Assembly: GCA_015039315.1 (NCBI GenBank)
Contig: WIDE01000011.1
Span: forward strand, 124,001 to 188,000
Length of the DNA stretch: 64,000 bases
Reading direction: 5' to 3'
Source of the DNA: Clavulina sp. PMI_390
Lineage: Eukaryota; Basidiomycota; Agaricomycetes; Cantharellales; Hydnaceae
The translations under genes were made by a program, and so were the position numbers. The notes beneath the pieces are model-generated. The model saw only the letters and a list, made by a program, of their open reading frames with translations, was not told where the DNA came from and did no database searches. Of the stretch, positions 23,322 through 34,438 are shown piece by piece. Position 1 is the stretch's first letter, and the number at the start of each line of letters is the position of its first letter.

Positions 23322-26300
23322 TTACAACTCTGTGTCACGCAGTCGTGCCTGGTTCTTCCCATCTTGAGCTGCCGTCTTGGCTTTACTATGATCCGTCTTG
23401 ATGATGTCTGCTGCCTTTTCAGCCATGCCATACTGTGAATCCGAGCGAAAAACCGTCATCAACAACAAGCTTTGACAGATGTTGCTAGCTCAACTTACCA
23501 GCGAACCAACGGGGTGACCATCAGCGATGATAGGCTATGCAAAGAGATGTGCTAAACACAATGTGATCCTTTGAAGGCAGGGATTGGGCTCACCATCGAA
23601 CCTGCATCCACCACACGCAGGTTATTGACACCCTTCACGACGAATCGGGAGTCAAGGACAGGCCCGACAGCTGTCGTGCACGAGGGGTGCCAAATTGAGA
23701 ATCTAAATAGGCAAATCGTGCCATGAGCGCGAGTCGGCAGATCAAGGTGTGTTGTGCTCACATCATTTTGCGAATATATGCGTCAACCTCTTCATCCGTC
23801 TCCGCACCAAACTGGTCTGCGAAGGGGGTCGGGTTCAGAGGCTTCATGCTTGGGGCATTGTACAGGAAATTCCTGACTTCGCGCAAGGCCGAGCGAAGGG
23901 TGTGCATATCCCACTCATTGTTGAGCAGCTCTGGTACACAAAGATGAGTCCAGCGGTTTCACGCTGACATATGTTATCATGTCATACCTCCGTGGACAAC
24001 AGGAACTTGGAAAGGTGAAGTTGATGACAGGGAAATATTGCCACCTGGTTAGGGAAATTCGGCAGTGAGCACTAGCTATCATTCAGCTCCCCAGAGTCAA
24101 GAACATACGCGCTACAGGGGAGATAAGTGTGATTCCAGCGCCCATGTAGTTGCCCGTAGGGAAGTGAGGTTGACCAGGCTATCGTTTAATCGTTAGACCT
24201 ACGGGCTTCTGTAGGCAAATAACACAGGATCTTACGCCGTTGAAGTACCCATCAGCTACAAGAGGATCAATGAGTTATACGAGTAAATCAGGATTGACGA
24301 GGTGCTCACTCCACATAACCTCCCAGTGAGGGCTGTTCCCACCAGCTGCAGGACCAAGGCGTGCCTAGTTAGCAAGTACAATCGAATAAGTTTCATAAAA
24401 GAGCAACGGCTCACGGGAGGGGTCCTCGAATTTCTCCCAGATGGGGTCGTCCTTGGGGAGGCCTATGAATGGTGTGATGCATCAATACCAGATGTTTACT
24501 GTAGAAATGACGAACGCACGATGGAATGACAAAGCGGGCATCGCTCCAGACGCCATCTAACGCGTGCTATTAGCGCCAAATCCCAAAGAGACATCACTAG
24601 CTTTACTCACGGGACCTATTAGAGCCGTAATTAGTGTCCTCAACTATATACTACCTGATAATGGCAACGCACCAGTGTTGTACTTCCGCCACCTCTCCAT
24701 ATAATCTTCTGTCAGCGAAGGGCTTCTGAAGAACTCGTCAAACGTGTTGTTGGTTTCAACCTTGAATAGTGCGGGGTAGGTGACATGATCCTGTGACCAA
24801 AGCGTTCACCACGACATGGATGTCCGTTCATTTATTCGTGAATACACACAGCTTGAAAACGTGCACCGGAAGATCATGAAGGACTCACGACAAGATTTTT
24901 CCCCACCTCAGGAAGCTCAACAATAGTGTGGAGTCCCTGCTCAGCGAGGACCGCTGGATCTCCAATGCCAGAAAGCATCATGATAAGGGGTGAGTTGATC
25001 GATCCTGCTGAGAGGATAACGTCTTTCTTGGGGTAGAGCATATAAGTTGGCGCTAAAAGAGTCGGGAGGATGGTCAGACGGTGCACAGTACAAGATCCAC
25101 GAATGAGTGTCCGTACCATCCTCAGATTGAGCAATCTCGACGCGCGAGACGGAGTGGGTGCCATCCGTGTTCGCCGTAAGACCCAACTTCGTAACGGAAG
25201 TCTCTAGGAGAACATCGAACTTGAGGTTCTTGTCTATCCTGGGCGCGTGGATGTAGCCTGTCGCAGCAGTGCTCCTCCTGCCGTGCTAAATGCGGAGTTA
25301 CTTTCATCAGTGGACGAACCGAGTCTGCTTCGGTCAAAACGGGTAGAACGCACGCCGTGGTTTAGCTGGGCCCAGCCGAGGCCCAACATGTTACCCGCGT
25401 TCATATCCTTGTTGAACTCGAAGCCCGCGAAACCGTCCTCGGCTGCTGCCTTGGTCACACACTGTCCTGGATCGAAGTCCCAGTTCTCTATGGAGATCTT
25501 GACAGGACCATCATATCCATGCGTCAAAGGTTCGATCTTTCCCTCGTCCGTGGAGACCTATGAGAAGGACAAAAGCCAGTCATGATTCAGTTAATTGGAA
25601 CATGAACGATTTACTGCTACACTGACCTGAGGGGGTGTCCAGCCTTCATACTTCTTCAGGAAAGTCTGGGAGATTTCCTTGTAGGACCCTTTGGGAACTC
25701 TGTGTCAGTAGCCAGTTGACCACTGCTCTGAATCAAGGACATACAAGAGTCATCCCCAAAATGCTCAGCCATCTTATCCCAGAAATCGCTCGAACCCTTA
25801 TTTTGGAGCTATCATCGAAATCATTCCGCATGGGTATTAGTGTAATTCCATTGAACGCGTGAAACGAAGTGCTTTACCATAGAGTTCATCGCTGTGCAGC
25901 CTGAGAGTACGCGTCCTCGGGCCTGCGAAGGCGGTAAGTGAAACCATTCTATTGCGGCAATATCATCACAGCTCACCAAATTTACAGAACGATTACCCGT
26001 TGCCTCGATTGCCTCGTATCCATAGTTGTAGATCAAAGAGAAATCAAGACCCATGCCAGGGTAAGCAGCCTATAGATGAAAAAGAAAAGCTATTGTAAAT
26101 TCGTCGCTGAGATGCCCGTAGCTAGAAACTGACTGGAACAGCAATGTTTGGCTGATCCAGGTCACTTGTGAAATTGCAACATCAGCCTCAGATTCACACC
26201 AGTGTGGAATCGAGAGGGAGGCGCGTACCTGGGGCCTGCTTCAACCAATAGGACCTTCCAGCCTTCAATTTCTGCGAGACGGTGGGCAATAATAGGGCCT

Positions 26301-26437
26301 GTGGCACCACCTCCTACGACAATGAAGTCATAGGCCTTGTTTGCGACCTCCAGAGGATCCTTGAGGATCGCTGCCCGGGCGGCTTGAATGCTGGCGTATA
26401 GAGCCACAAGAGACTTGAGGTGCTTTAGCATGACCAT
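23322..26437 (-). CDS. GMC family oxidoreductase 2
   Basis: FAD-dependent oxidoreductase of the glucose-methanol-choline family. The start [20 protein letters not shown] looks like a signal peptide. The FAD motif is [12 protein letters not shown], then [31 protein letters not shown] and [21 protein letters not shown]. The catalytic region is [13 protein letters not shown], with the expected His, then [15 protein letters not shown], a GHP exon (second His) and [12 protein letters not shown], ending RLRDTEL. The many small introns sit at positions matching GMC 1 at 9115-12489, for example before LQNKG. The active-site residues that can be seen are intact. It lies downstream-to-upstream with two SDR genes on the same strand, suggesting alcohol/aldehyde metabolism, but the substrate is unknown. 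Confidence 0.88.
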
Positions 26438-27225
26438 CTTGAAGATGCTCTAGCTCGCAAGTAGTGGTGATGATCAACCTAACGATGACCAAATGTGGTG
26501 CACACCCGTCGTAGTGGTGGTAAAGAGGGAGCGGGCAAGAGAGAAGCCGGTTCGCAGGCGCAGGCGTGGTATCCACAGAGGCATAAATGTACAGCGGAAG
26601 GTCGGGTGTATGATCCCGGGAACTTTCATGATCCGTGAAAAGTGAAGTAGGATGGGAAAGGTTCTATATTTCACCTCAAGAAGCGCCGAGGCAGCCCTGT
26701 CGTGTCCATTAGATTTTGATTAGGATGGCCGGTTAAGGGGACGATCAAAGTGCCAGGAGAATGATCGTAACAGGAAACTACCATAGCATCTGGTGCTTGG
26801 CGACTATGGCAAGAGGCTTGAATTGACGAGTCCTGCCGAGGTTGCGGTCGTTATGGGTATCATTGACAGGGACGGGACGACGTTCCTGACGTTTGACGAC
26901 GAACCAAACAGTTGATTTCTTAGTTCACAGGTCCAGGACCATGGGTATAGATCCGGGGTCTCGTGGGACTGGGTGCACGAAAGTCACCGATGACGAAAAC
27001 ACAGCAAAACAACTTGAAGTTGGCTGGGTGCCATGGCGGCTTTCAGCACTGGGAAGTATTATCGGGAGCATACGGCTCGTTATCAAAATTTTGCTCACGC
27101 AAGCCAAGCCACAAAGAGGTTGTCATCAAATCAGGAGAAGAATGTGTGGTCTTGGTAAATGCATAGTATGAGACAACGCCGTGTTCGACCGAAGGCCATA
27201 GCAGTTACAAGTAGAATATAGAGTG
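26438..27225. other. Intergenic region GMC 2 to XAP5
   Basis: About 790 nt without a supported gene. Short open frames around 26900-27170 lack motifs. The left part should be the GMC 2 promoter. Confidence 0.4.
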
Positions 27226-28831
27226 CTATGCAATTGTGTATTTGCCGTAGTTCTTTTCGGGATCAAAGACCTGGAATCATAGGGAAACGCATGAAAGTGA
27301 ATTAGTTGTTTGGAAGTAATTGGTTGTGGCGAAGCAGGATATACTCACCTCCCACCGAGACGCAGGGAAGATATGCTTTGACCGCTGGTACCATGCACGT
27401 TCGACCACCTTTCCAGCGTGACTCTGGAAAAACAGTTAAACAGTTAAGTCGTGTCATGTGAGATATGGGTAACTGAAGGACTCACTTCATCCTTCTCCAC
27501 AGTTGCATCAGCCATCAGTCGCACATCATCATGTACATCAAAGTTGAACAACGGCCCAGATTTCCCTCTTGCCTTGTTTACGATAAAGTCGTAGAAGGTA
27601 TAATGCTAATCAACGACAGCAAAGGTGAGAGAGATATGGTTAACACCTAGTTTCGTAGCCAACAAAGTCATAAAGCTATCCACTCACATGCGGAATGATG
27701 AGATCTTCTTTGATGTACATGATGTTATCAACACTAACACTGCGCAGCTCAGGCACTTGCTGTCGGCACTTCTCGAGGAAAGTGCCGATATCGTCCCCTT
27801 TCTTGCACTTGGAGGGCAAGCTAGTGAGATCATTCGTCGAAGGTGAAATCCCGTAGAGTATGCTCACCTTGACGCTCATACGATGCCCACTACCATCCCA
27901 GTAACTGCAAGTAATCTCGATCTCCTCTCTCTTGGTCTCCTCTTGCGTTTTCAACCACTCTTGTCGTAACTGCTCACGCATCTTCCGTTCTTCTTCTTCT
28001 CGCTCTCGATCCGGCAAGAAAGATGTGTCGACCCCAGGGTTCTTTAGCTTGGGCCGCTTCGCAGGCGGAGCTGAATTGGCAGGAGTCATAATCAGTATGG
28101 AGATTCACTTGCATAAGATAGGATGATAGAGCCACGTACGCATGTTATCAGTCTCTTCCCCCTCCTTTCCCTTGCCATTGCTAGGACCAGGTGTGTCGTC
28201 CCCTCCATCTCCTTCGTCATCCATCGAGAACGACAGGGTAGACTTGGGAGCCTTTTTCCGTTTTTTCTTCTTCTTCTGGTCATCTCTGCATCAAGGGCGA
28301 TCAAAACCAAAAGTAAAAGGTTCATGGTCGAGCAAGAGCAATAGGACTGAGGTCAGTGTTCAGGCAAACGGCAGCAGAAAGTGTAAGCTCACCTCAACTC
28401 GTCGGTCTTTGCCGCAGCTCGCGCCTTGGCCTCTTCAAGCGCTTCTCGAGTCTTTTGGAAATCCTCAAGCTTAACGAGACCGACGGTCGACTTCTTCAGT
28501 GTTTCTTCCATAGAATCATTTTGCCCAACGAAACGATTATTGCCGGGGCGACTTTTCTCCGTTTCCTAGGTTCACCAGGACGAGAAGACATATGTAGCGG
28601 AGGGTAGTAATGTGGGGGCTAATAATATAAGTAACAGAATAGACAGCTATAAGAATCGGACATACCTTGACCATCGCTTCACGTTGGCGCTCAAACTCAG
28701 ACAGCATTTCCTGTCGCTGTTTGTCCAGCGTGGCCTAGATCGTGTAGACTTCTCAGGACAGGGGGACTTCGTCCTACGATGGGAAGCTTCACACATACCT
28801 GTCGCCGCTGTTCAGACTGACTTGAAGCCAT
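27226..28831 (-). CDS. XAP5/FAM50 family nuclear protein
   Basis: Conserved eukaryotic nuclear protein linked to splicing and transcription in other organisms. The start [11 protein letters not shown] at 28831 leads to a coiled region ([19 protein letters not shown]). Then come [19 protein letters not shown] and [19 protein letters not shown], both family hallmarks, a basic [16 protein letters not shown] segment, and the acidic-to-basic linker [19 protein letters not shown]. The C-terminal XAP5 domain contains [66 protein letters not shown] and [13 protein letters not shown]. About eight exons. Nothing appears missing. It shares a very short divergent promoter with uS13m. Confidence 0.95.
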
Positions 28832-28916
28832 GGTACAAAACGGAGTGGTGGTGAGGTGTTGTTGATATCGAGGTCGGGCAGCCACACGACCAAACAAGCA
28901 CAATTGCAGGTTGAGG
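28832..28916. promoter_or_regulatory. Bidirectional promoter/leader between XAP5 and uS13m
   Basis: Only about 85 nt separate the XAP5 start codon from the inferred split start codon of uS13m. Both transcripts must start inside this interval or inside the neighbouring gene. Confidence 0.5.
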
Positions 28917-29590
28917 ATGTAAGTTTGAGCTTGAGAGCTCCACCATGCATGGAGGCACTGAAATAGCATTTATTCCTCTCTTTAACCAGGGGTGTTCTTT
29001 TAGGGCAGAATCTAAAGGATGGGTGGCCGATTAGGGTGAGCTCTACCGCAACCTAGGTCTTGAAGATTTGCGACGTGACTGACCTATATGCTTCGTGTTA
29101 GGTCGCCTTGACTGCTTTCTACGGCATTGGGAAACGAACTGCGCTCCGTGTGATGGCGCGCTACTCCATTCATGAAGGCACCAAAGTCAGCGAGCTCACT
29201 CAAGCTCAAGTGACTGCCCTCACGTCCTTCCTGTCGTCACCCGCCACTTCTCCCCGCCCACCAAGCATCACTCTCGCACAATCATTCCATCCCCGACTAG
29301 CTAAGCTAGCTGCCGAATCCACTTCATCTTCCTTCAAACCAACTTCCGACGCATCCTCTTCCTCATCATCCTCCACCTCCTCGAGAAAGGATCTCTCCCC
29401 AGACCCACTTTCAGAACTCAAGATTGAAACTGATCTTCGCCGTCAAATTCTCGAAAATATTGCGCATCAGCGAGCGGTTGGTTCATATGTCGGGAGGAGG
29501 CATGCAATGCGCTTGCCGGTTCGTGGTCAAAACACGAGAAGCAATGCAAAGACGGCGAGAAAGCTCAATAGGGTGGAGCGGTATGCTTAA
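28917..29590 (+). CDS. Mitochondrial small-subunit ribosomal protein uS13m
   Basis: Component of the mitoribosomal small-subunit head. After the first introns the protein reads GVLLGQNLKDGWPIRVAL then TAFYGIGKRTALRVMARY (the S13 helix-turn motif), and ends HRHAMRLPVRGQ, NTRSNAKTARKLNRVERYA in the expected order. A Ser-rich linker (about residues 60-100) is inserted. No ATG precedes GVLLGQ in the genome. A 71-nt intron (28919-28989, gtaagt to ccag) would join AT to G and create the start codon, exactly one codon before the conserved start of the family. A second intron lies after PIR (gtgagc to gttag). Function is strong; the split start codon is inference. Confidence 0.88.
28919..28989 (+). 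other. Intron that splits the uS13m start codon (predicted)
   Basis: Donor gtaagt directly follows AT at 28917-28918. The acceptor aaccag is followed by G then GGTGTTCTT. Joining gives ATG GGT GTT CTT. Confidence 0.5.
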
Positions 29591-30302
29591 GTACCTCCTA
29601 ATCTGTCGAGATGGCATCGTCAATTATACGCTATATGGGTAGTAGCCTTTTAGTAATAGAGCAATCACCACGTCCCACAGAGATTTGAGGGCTTGAATTA
29701 TCAGTCCACCCGGAGGTGTTATCGAGAGGATGGCTCATTGACGAACGGCAGCACTAATACGAACGACCAAAAAAAAAGGTATGGAACAGAAGGAAATTGG
29801 CACCAGAACACCAGAACAGAGACTATGGTTTACGGACGTATGTAACAGAAGAAACGGTGCAGACACTAATCGATACAGTGGGGTGAATTGTCCGTGGTTT
29901 AGGCACAAAATGGAAGTGATGGAATGGATCAAGAAATGAGAGTGAGACAGGGATATTGGAGGGGAATAGATGCCGTTGTATCAACGGAAGGTTATAGGGA
30001 TTATTTAAGGGAGAGGACGCGGCGAGCGCCTTGAATCTCTTGCCGTAGCATGAGCATGAGAAGTCGAAAACGCTGTGGGGTGTGTTGGTAAGCTAGAGCG
30101 TTCAAACAACGTATCCACCAAACCTCACCTACCAAGGTCGAAGGGAAGAGATTATGAAGAAAGAATGACGTTCATAGGACTGCAAAGTCTGTGAATATGT
30201 GGTATGAATGTGATGTCTATGAAACAAAACAATTAGCAATGTGTACTAAGGAAAACTATCGAGAATAACGAAACATACCACCCAGATCAGAGCGACCAGC
30301 GT
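29591..30302. other. Intergenic region uS13m to pheromone precursor 1
   Basis: About 710 nt. It holds the 3' ends of two convergent genes. No additional coding region is supported. Confidence 0.4.
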
Positions 30303-30419
30303 TCATGCGATAACGCAACCGGTCTGGCAGTTACTTGTACCGCTGTGGGCATCGTTGGGAGTGTTGTCTTCAGAGCCAGCAGCCGACTGGAAGAAGTTGA
30401 AGCTGAAGAAGGCATCCAT
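30303..30419 (-). CDS. Lipopeptide mating-pheromone precursor 1 (CaaX: CVIA)
   Basis: A 38-residue peptide that starts MDAFFSFNFF and ends NCQTGCVIA. MD(A/S)F at the N-terminus and a C-terminal CaaX box (Cys-aliphatic-aliphatic-any) are the hallmarks of basidiomycete a-factor-like pheromones. The cysteine at position 35 would be farnesylated and carboxymethylated after removal of VIA. The N-terminal processing site is not certain; the acidic pair at 17-18 is one candidate. A TATA-like box lies about 115 nt upstream on the minus strand (30534-30542). It is single-exon and divergent to precursor 2. No STE3-type receptor gene is seen nearby, so whether it belongs to a mating-type locus is open. 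Confidence 0.85.
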   Translation of the reverse strand: MDAFFSFNFFQSAAGSEDNTPNDAHSGTSNCQTGCVIA

Positions 30420-30533
30420 TTCTTGAGAGTGAAAGTGTAGGTCTGCAAAGGATGGCCCGAAGGAGGGAAAAGTTCGGCAGTCGAGGACGAGAGTGGGAGA
30501 GCTTGTTGGTGAGTGGCTCAATTCTTGCGAGGG

Positions 30534-30542
30534 TTATATAGG
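30534..30542 (-). promoter_or_regulatory. TATA-like box of pheromone precursor 1
   Basis: The minus strand reads CCTATATAACC around here, about 115 nt before the start codon at 30419. Confidence 0.5.
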
Positions 30543-31753
30543 TGAGGTCTCCAAGACAGCGGAGACAGGGATGCTATGGAGACAACAATAGCGGGTGGCC
30601 CACCCGTGGGGAGCTGCGGATAGGAGTGCGCGGGCGGGAAAAGTAGGCAACGGATACAGAATTGCAGCGAAGTGGAGCGAGGCGGGGGATGCTTCCAACG
30701 GACGCTTCTTTGCTGATCGATCGAACACAAACTGAGCACGTTGTTTCACAGATGTAACAAAAGAGGAGCGAGAGCGGACCCGGAAGCAAAGTTGGTCACT
30801 TGGCAGGTGCGGCGGTAAGGCTGTCTGAACAGGGCAGGGTTGTTGTTGTAGAACTGCCACAATCAGGCGCGTTGTCGATCTCACCGGCGCAACATGGACA
30901 TGTTGCCAAGGCTACCGAGGGAGGAAAAGCGCTTCTAAGTACCAAGTCAATTGTGCAAAGCCAGTGGTTGTCTGCATGGGTAACCCTATACCAGTCGAGA
31001 AAGTAACCGGTCACCAGACAAGGCTCGATGGGCTAATAGTGATCGTGGTGGGCAAGAGAAATTAACATGTCACTCTTTTTTTAAGTTATCTTTCCGCCAT
31101 CGTCTCCTGGCTGAGTGGATGGCACGCGGTCCCAAAACGAGGCCGAGCCTTGTGACAATGCGTGACACTCCAAACAGACACATACAAACTACTCCCTCGC
31201 CGATGCGCTCAATCTCCATCCTCGCAACCGGGCTTACTGAATGTCTGAGAACTGTGAAATATCTTTAGGAAAGACCGACGAATGAATTATAAGAAGTTGC
31301 TCCACGTGCGATCCCGCATGACCAATGATTTGGCTGGCTCCAAGCCTTCAAGCTCGATCGTGCACATCTGTGAAGTGCTTTGCTCTGCATCGACCTCGGA
31401 GCATCATGCAGGATACTCCTGCCGTTGAAAGTTTCTGAGGCACTCTTCCACTGGGATAAACCGGCCTTACTTGTGCTTCCAACTCGGATTATTTCCCTTG
31501 TTTCTGATCCAGAGCCGAGCGGCTTCACAACGCCCTATAGCCGCACCGTTTGGCTATACGTCACTCCGTGCCAAGCCCTTGGACTATATTCATGATATTC
31601 AGTCTCCATTCACCCCTTTCGAATGAATATAGTGCCTGTATGCACAAAGTCTGTAGATCCCTTACCAACCATTCTGCGGGTCCGAATCTTTACGCCCGCT
31701 GTACCTTTGGTACCACCATGATGAAGAAAACCACCGAGCCTACGCGCCAGACG

Positions 31754-31761
31754 TATAAATA
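31754..31761 (+). promoter_or_regulatory. TATA box of pheromone precursor 2
   Basis: TATAAATA followed by a GC-rich stretch, 101 nt before the start codon at 31862. Confidence 0.55.
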
Positions 31762-31861
31762 GGCCCCCGGTGGAGCTAGGAGAACTTCAGCCAGCTCCAC
31801 TTCCCCTCCAGCAGCCAGCTTCACTCCACTCTCCACCCAGCCGACCACTACCAAAGCTGAA

Positions 31862-31981
31862 ATGGACGCTTTCACCTTCTTCTTCACTGCTCCCGCCACT
31901 GAGGCCACCTCCACCTCTCAGGAGGCCCCTGCCGACAACAACTCTGGCGGCGGCACCCAGACCAGCTGCATCATCATCTGA
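31862..31981 (+). CDS. Lipopeptide mating-pheromone precursor 2 (CaaX: CIII)
   Basis: A 39-residue peptide starting MDAFTFFFTAPAT and ending GGGTQTSCIII followed by TGA. Like precursor 1 it has the MDAF start, an aromatic-rich N-terminus, a Ser/Thr/Glu middle and a terminal CaaX box, so the mature product should be a farnesylated short peptide ending at Cys36. It is single-exon and has a good TATA box 101 nt upstream. The ends differ from precursor 1 (TQTSC against CQTGC), so the mature peptides would be distinct and might act on different receptors. That is inference. Confidence 0.85.
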   Translation: MDAFTFFFTAPATEATSTSQEAPADNNSGGGTQTSCIII

Positions 31982-33063
31982 GTAAACGTACGTTCTCTAA
32001 CGTCATCCCCACCGTCTCCAGCGTTCCTAACTCGGGTTCCTCTACTAGCCAATGTACCGCACTTAGCTCCTTTGCGAGCCGGATCCGTTCTCAAAACACT
32101 TCGTTCATCACATCGTAAGCTGACACATTAATCCGCTCGCTGCCTGATTTCGCCTCACACCATGTCTTCCCCTCCTCCCAGGTTAATTATACTTTTACAA
32201 TATTGTCGCCCTGTTAGGGTGTTTTCTCTTTCGTACTATCTATTACGTTTTGGGCTTCCAGGTATGCATATCCATTCCCCCTTTCTCGCCTGCCGTCGAT
32301 TCTAATATCCTCCCGCCCTTCCAGGTCTCCCCCTCCCCTAACGATCCATCATCGTCCCCATCTTCGTATCTTTTCTGACTTCATAGTCTCCAACCATTCA
32401 TTGTGTTGTGTTTCCTTTTGGCCCTACATGGCCACCCACTGTATCCATACGTTGTTCCTGTCGTACCCTGTGTTTCTCAATACGATTTGGACACTTTGTC
32501 GTAAATTTGCTGAAGACCCCTTTGACGATAGTCCAGGTCTGAGGGACCAGTCTCCTCAATTGTGTAAAATGAGTTGCCCGGAAACATAAAATATTTCGGG
32601 ATAGAAACCATCGCCATGGTAATAACATGGTAACAAGGAACCAGCGCCAAGCAATGTTTAGGTGGCGCGATGGCGTCTAACAACGAGGTACCTTCGCGTT
32701 AACTTGGTCAGATATCCGTTCAATGGCCGCTAGATGCTGTATTCTATACACATGAATTGATACCACTACCATTGGGAAGCTCATCGAATTCTTCAGGGTT
32801 CCAACCCTGCAAATTCCTATGCCGACTGATGATATCCAGTATGTATGGTCAAAGCGCGGATTGTGAGGAAATTACATGTACATATAGGTTGTAGCATACA
32901 GCGGTGAGCTAGCTTGGTTGCTAGCAGATCAGGAGGGCGGAGGCGGGCATGTCATATCATAATTCATAAATATCCGGAACTTCCTATTCGGCCAGCGAAA
33001 AGGAAAAGGCTTCTCTATCACCGCATCCCTTCATCTCGACTCCTAACAACGCGACAGTCATAG
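31982..33063. other. Intergenic region after pheromone precursor 2
   Basis: About 1.1 kb. I searched it for a receptor or another CaaX peptide and found neither. The first few hundred nt are probably a 3' untranslated region. Confidence 0.4.
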
Positions 33064-33766
33064 TTAAGAGACCAGTGCCCACCACCGCACCGCGAGGCCC
33101 GGAAAAAGTACCACAAAATAGAACAAAGAAGTGATCGGCGCGCGGGTAATGGCATCCAGAAGGAGCATCACGATTCGCGTAGTCGAAGCCTTCCATTCTA
33201 CTACGCTCGAAATAGTCTCAACACCTTCCAGCATGAGGACTAGAGGCTCGTCTGGATTTCCCGATGGTGCAGCCCCACGATTGTTAAGTGTAACGAGCTC
33301 GTCCAAAGCCGCAGGCTCGCTCGTGGTGGAGTTCGTAAACAGCACGGCAGGACGGCCAGTATCGAGGCTCTCCCGCTTTAGTAAATGGTTTATGACTTTA
33401 CGAGTAGTATATGGAGGGGTAATTTCCGCGAGGTAAAACCGGGCTAAGGCAGTGTCCTCTTGGGCGGCATGATGTGGAGAATAGAGGGGATGGTCGAAGA
33501 GGAAGATGCGGTAATATACTAGAAATAATTATCCAAATGGAGATAAAGAATTAAGGGGGTGTTCCAATTTACGTAGGATGGGCCGGCTTCGGCTGACCTG
33601 GGGTTAGGTGTGGATAGGGAGACTGCAACAGGTTTGTCTCGGCAATAACAGCGGGACGCGAACTGCTCATCATGTAGAGAGCACTTATTATACCGAAGAA
33701 AAAGCACAAGATATATCTCCGGAAACCCTTCAAATCCCATTCTGATGGTGCTGGAGAGATGTTCAT
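33064..33766 (-). CDS. Hypothetical membrane protein, two exons
   Basis: No recognised family. Exon 1 starts at ATG 33766 (MNISPAPSEWDLKGF) and contains a likely membrane segment (YILCFFFGIISALYMM). An intron of about 80 nt (gtcagc to ttctag) joins LTP to VYYRIFLFDHPLYSPHH in phase. The second exon is mostly soluble (ARFYLAEITPPYTTRKVINH) and ends with a hydrophobic stretch (ITSLFYFVVLFPGLAV) close to the C-terminus WWALVS. An upstream exon may exist, since the frame stays open back to an acceptor near 33823. It lies between the pheromone pair and a Ser/Thr-rich membrane protein. It does not have the seven helices of a pheromone receptor. Confidence 0.55.
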
Positions 33767-34438
33767 TAATGAGGTCGTCGCGCTTGGGGAGGATGTTGGT
33801 GTATCTTCGTGCACGGGCTAAGGGTTGGGTGTCAAGAGTACATTTCTAGGGGATGTGAGCCTTTTATCCTACGTTTCACCTCATCGCAAGTGAAAGGCGT
33901 GGCTGCGGGGAGGTGGCCTCCACGCCAACAACGCCTGGAATGGTTATGAACACAACGTGGCGCAAGTTCTTTGCCTCGTTTATTATTATTCCATGCTCCA
34001 GACAGGGTGTATAGAGTTACCAAAGCTAGATTAGAAGTGTGACAGAAACTATCCCCATGGCAGACCTGAGGCAGACAGAAGGAAGAGACACGAGCCTGTC
34101 ACGTGTTTCTAGTGGGGTTTAAATGTTCCTTCCCTTGATCGACAGGCTCTCTGAGGGACCAATCATGAAAGAGTAATGCGACATGGTCGATGTGGATGTA
34201 CAAAACGATGTGCGGAGATGCTAACCAAACAGAATAGGAGATTGCAATCTACAAAACGGCGAAGAAGCGGATACCGAGACCAGGGGTCCAGTAATATAAA
34301 TAAATCCAGACAAGAGATGGGGAAAGGAGCGACGAAGGCAATTCAAGTGTCTCGCATCTGGTTCCCTGCAACCCAATCACGACAGGCGACCGTAGCGATC
34401 AACAGAATGTCCACCTAGCGGCTCTCCAGCATCATGGT
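33767..34438. other. Intergenic region between two minus-strand membrane-protein genes
   Basis: About 670 nt, no supported gene. Possible short upstream coding exon(s) of the gene ending at 33064 cannot be excluded. Confidence 0.35.

Larger units (their letters stand above)
30420..31861. promoter_or_regulatory. Shared 1.4-kb divergent upstream region of the two pheromone genes
   Basis: No gene is supported between the two divergent pheromone precursors. Each side carries a TATA-like box near its gene. HMG-type cores resembling fungal pheromone-response elements occur (AACAAT near 30588, ACAAAG near 31645). Such short cores can occur by chance. Confidence 0.45.

Noticed and set aside
33064..33766. 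Candidate STE3 pheromone receptor
   Set aside because: It has at most two or three hydrophobic segments, not seven, and no receptor-like order.
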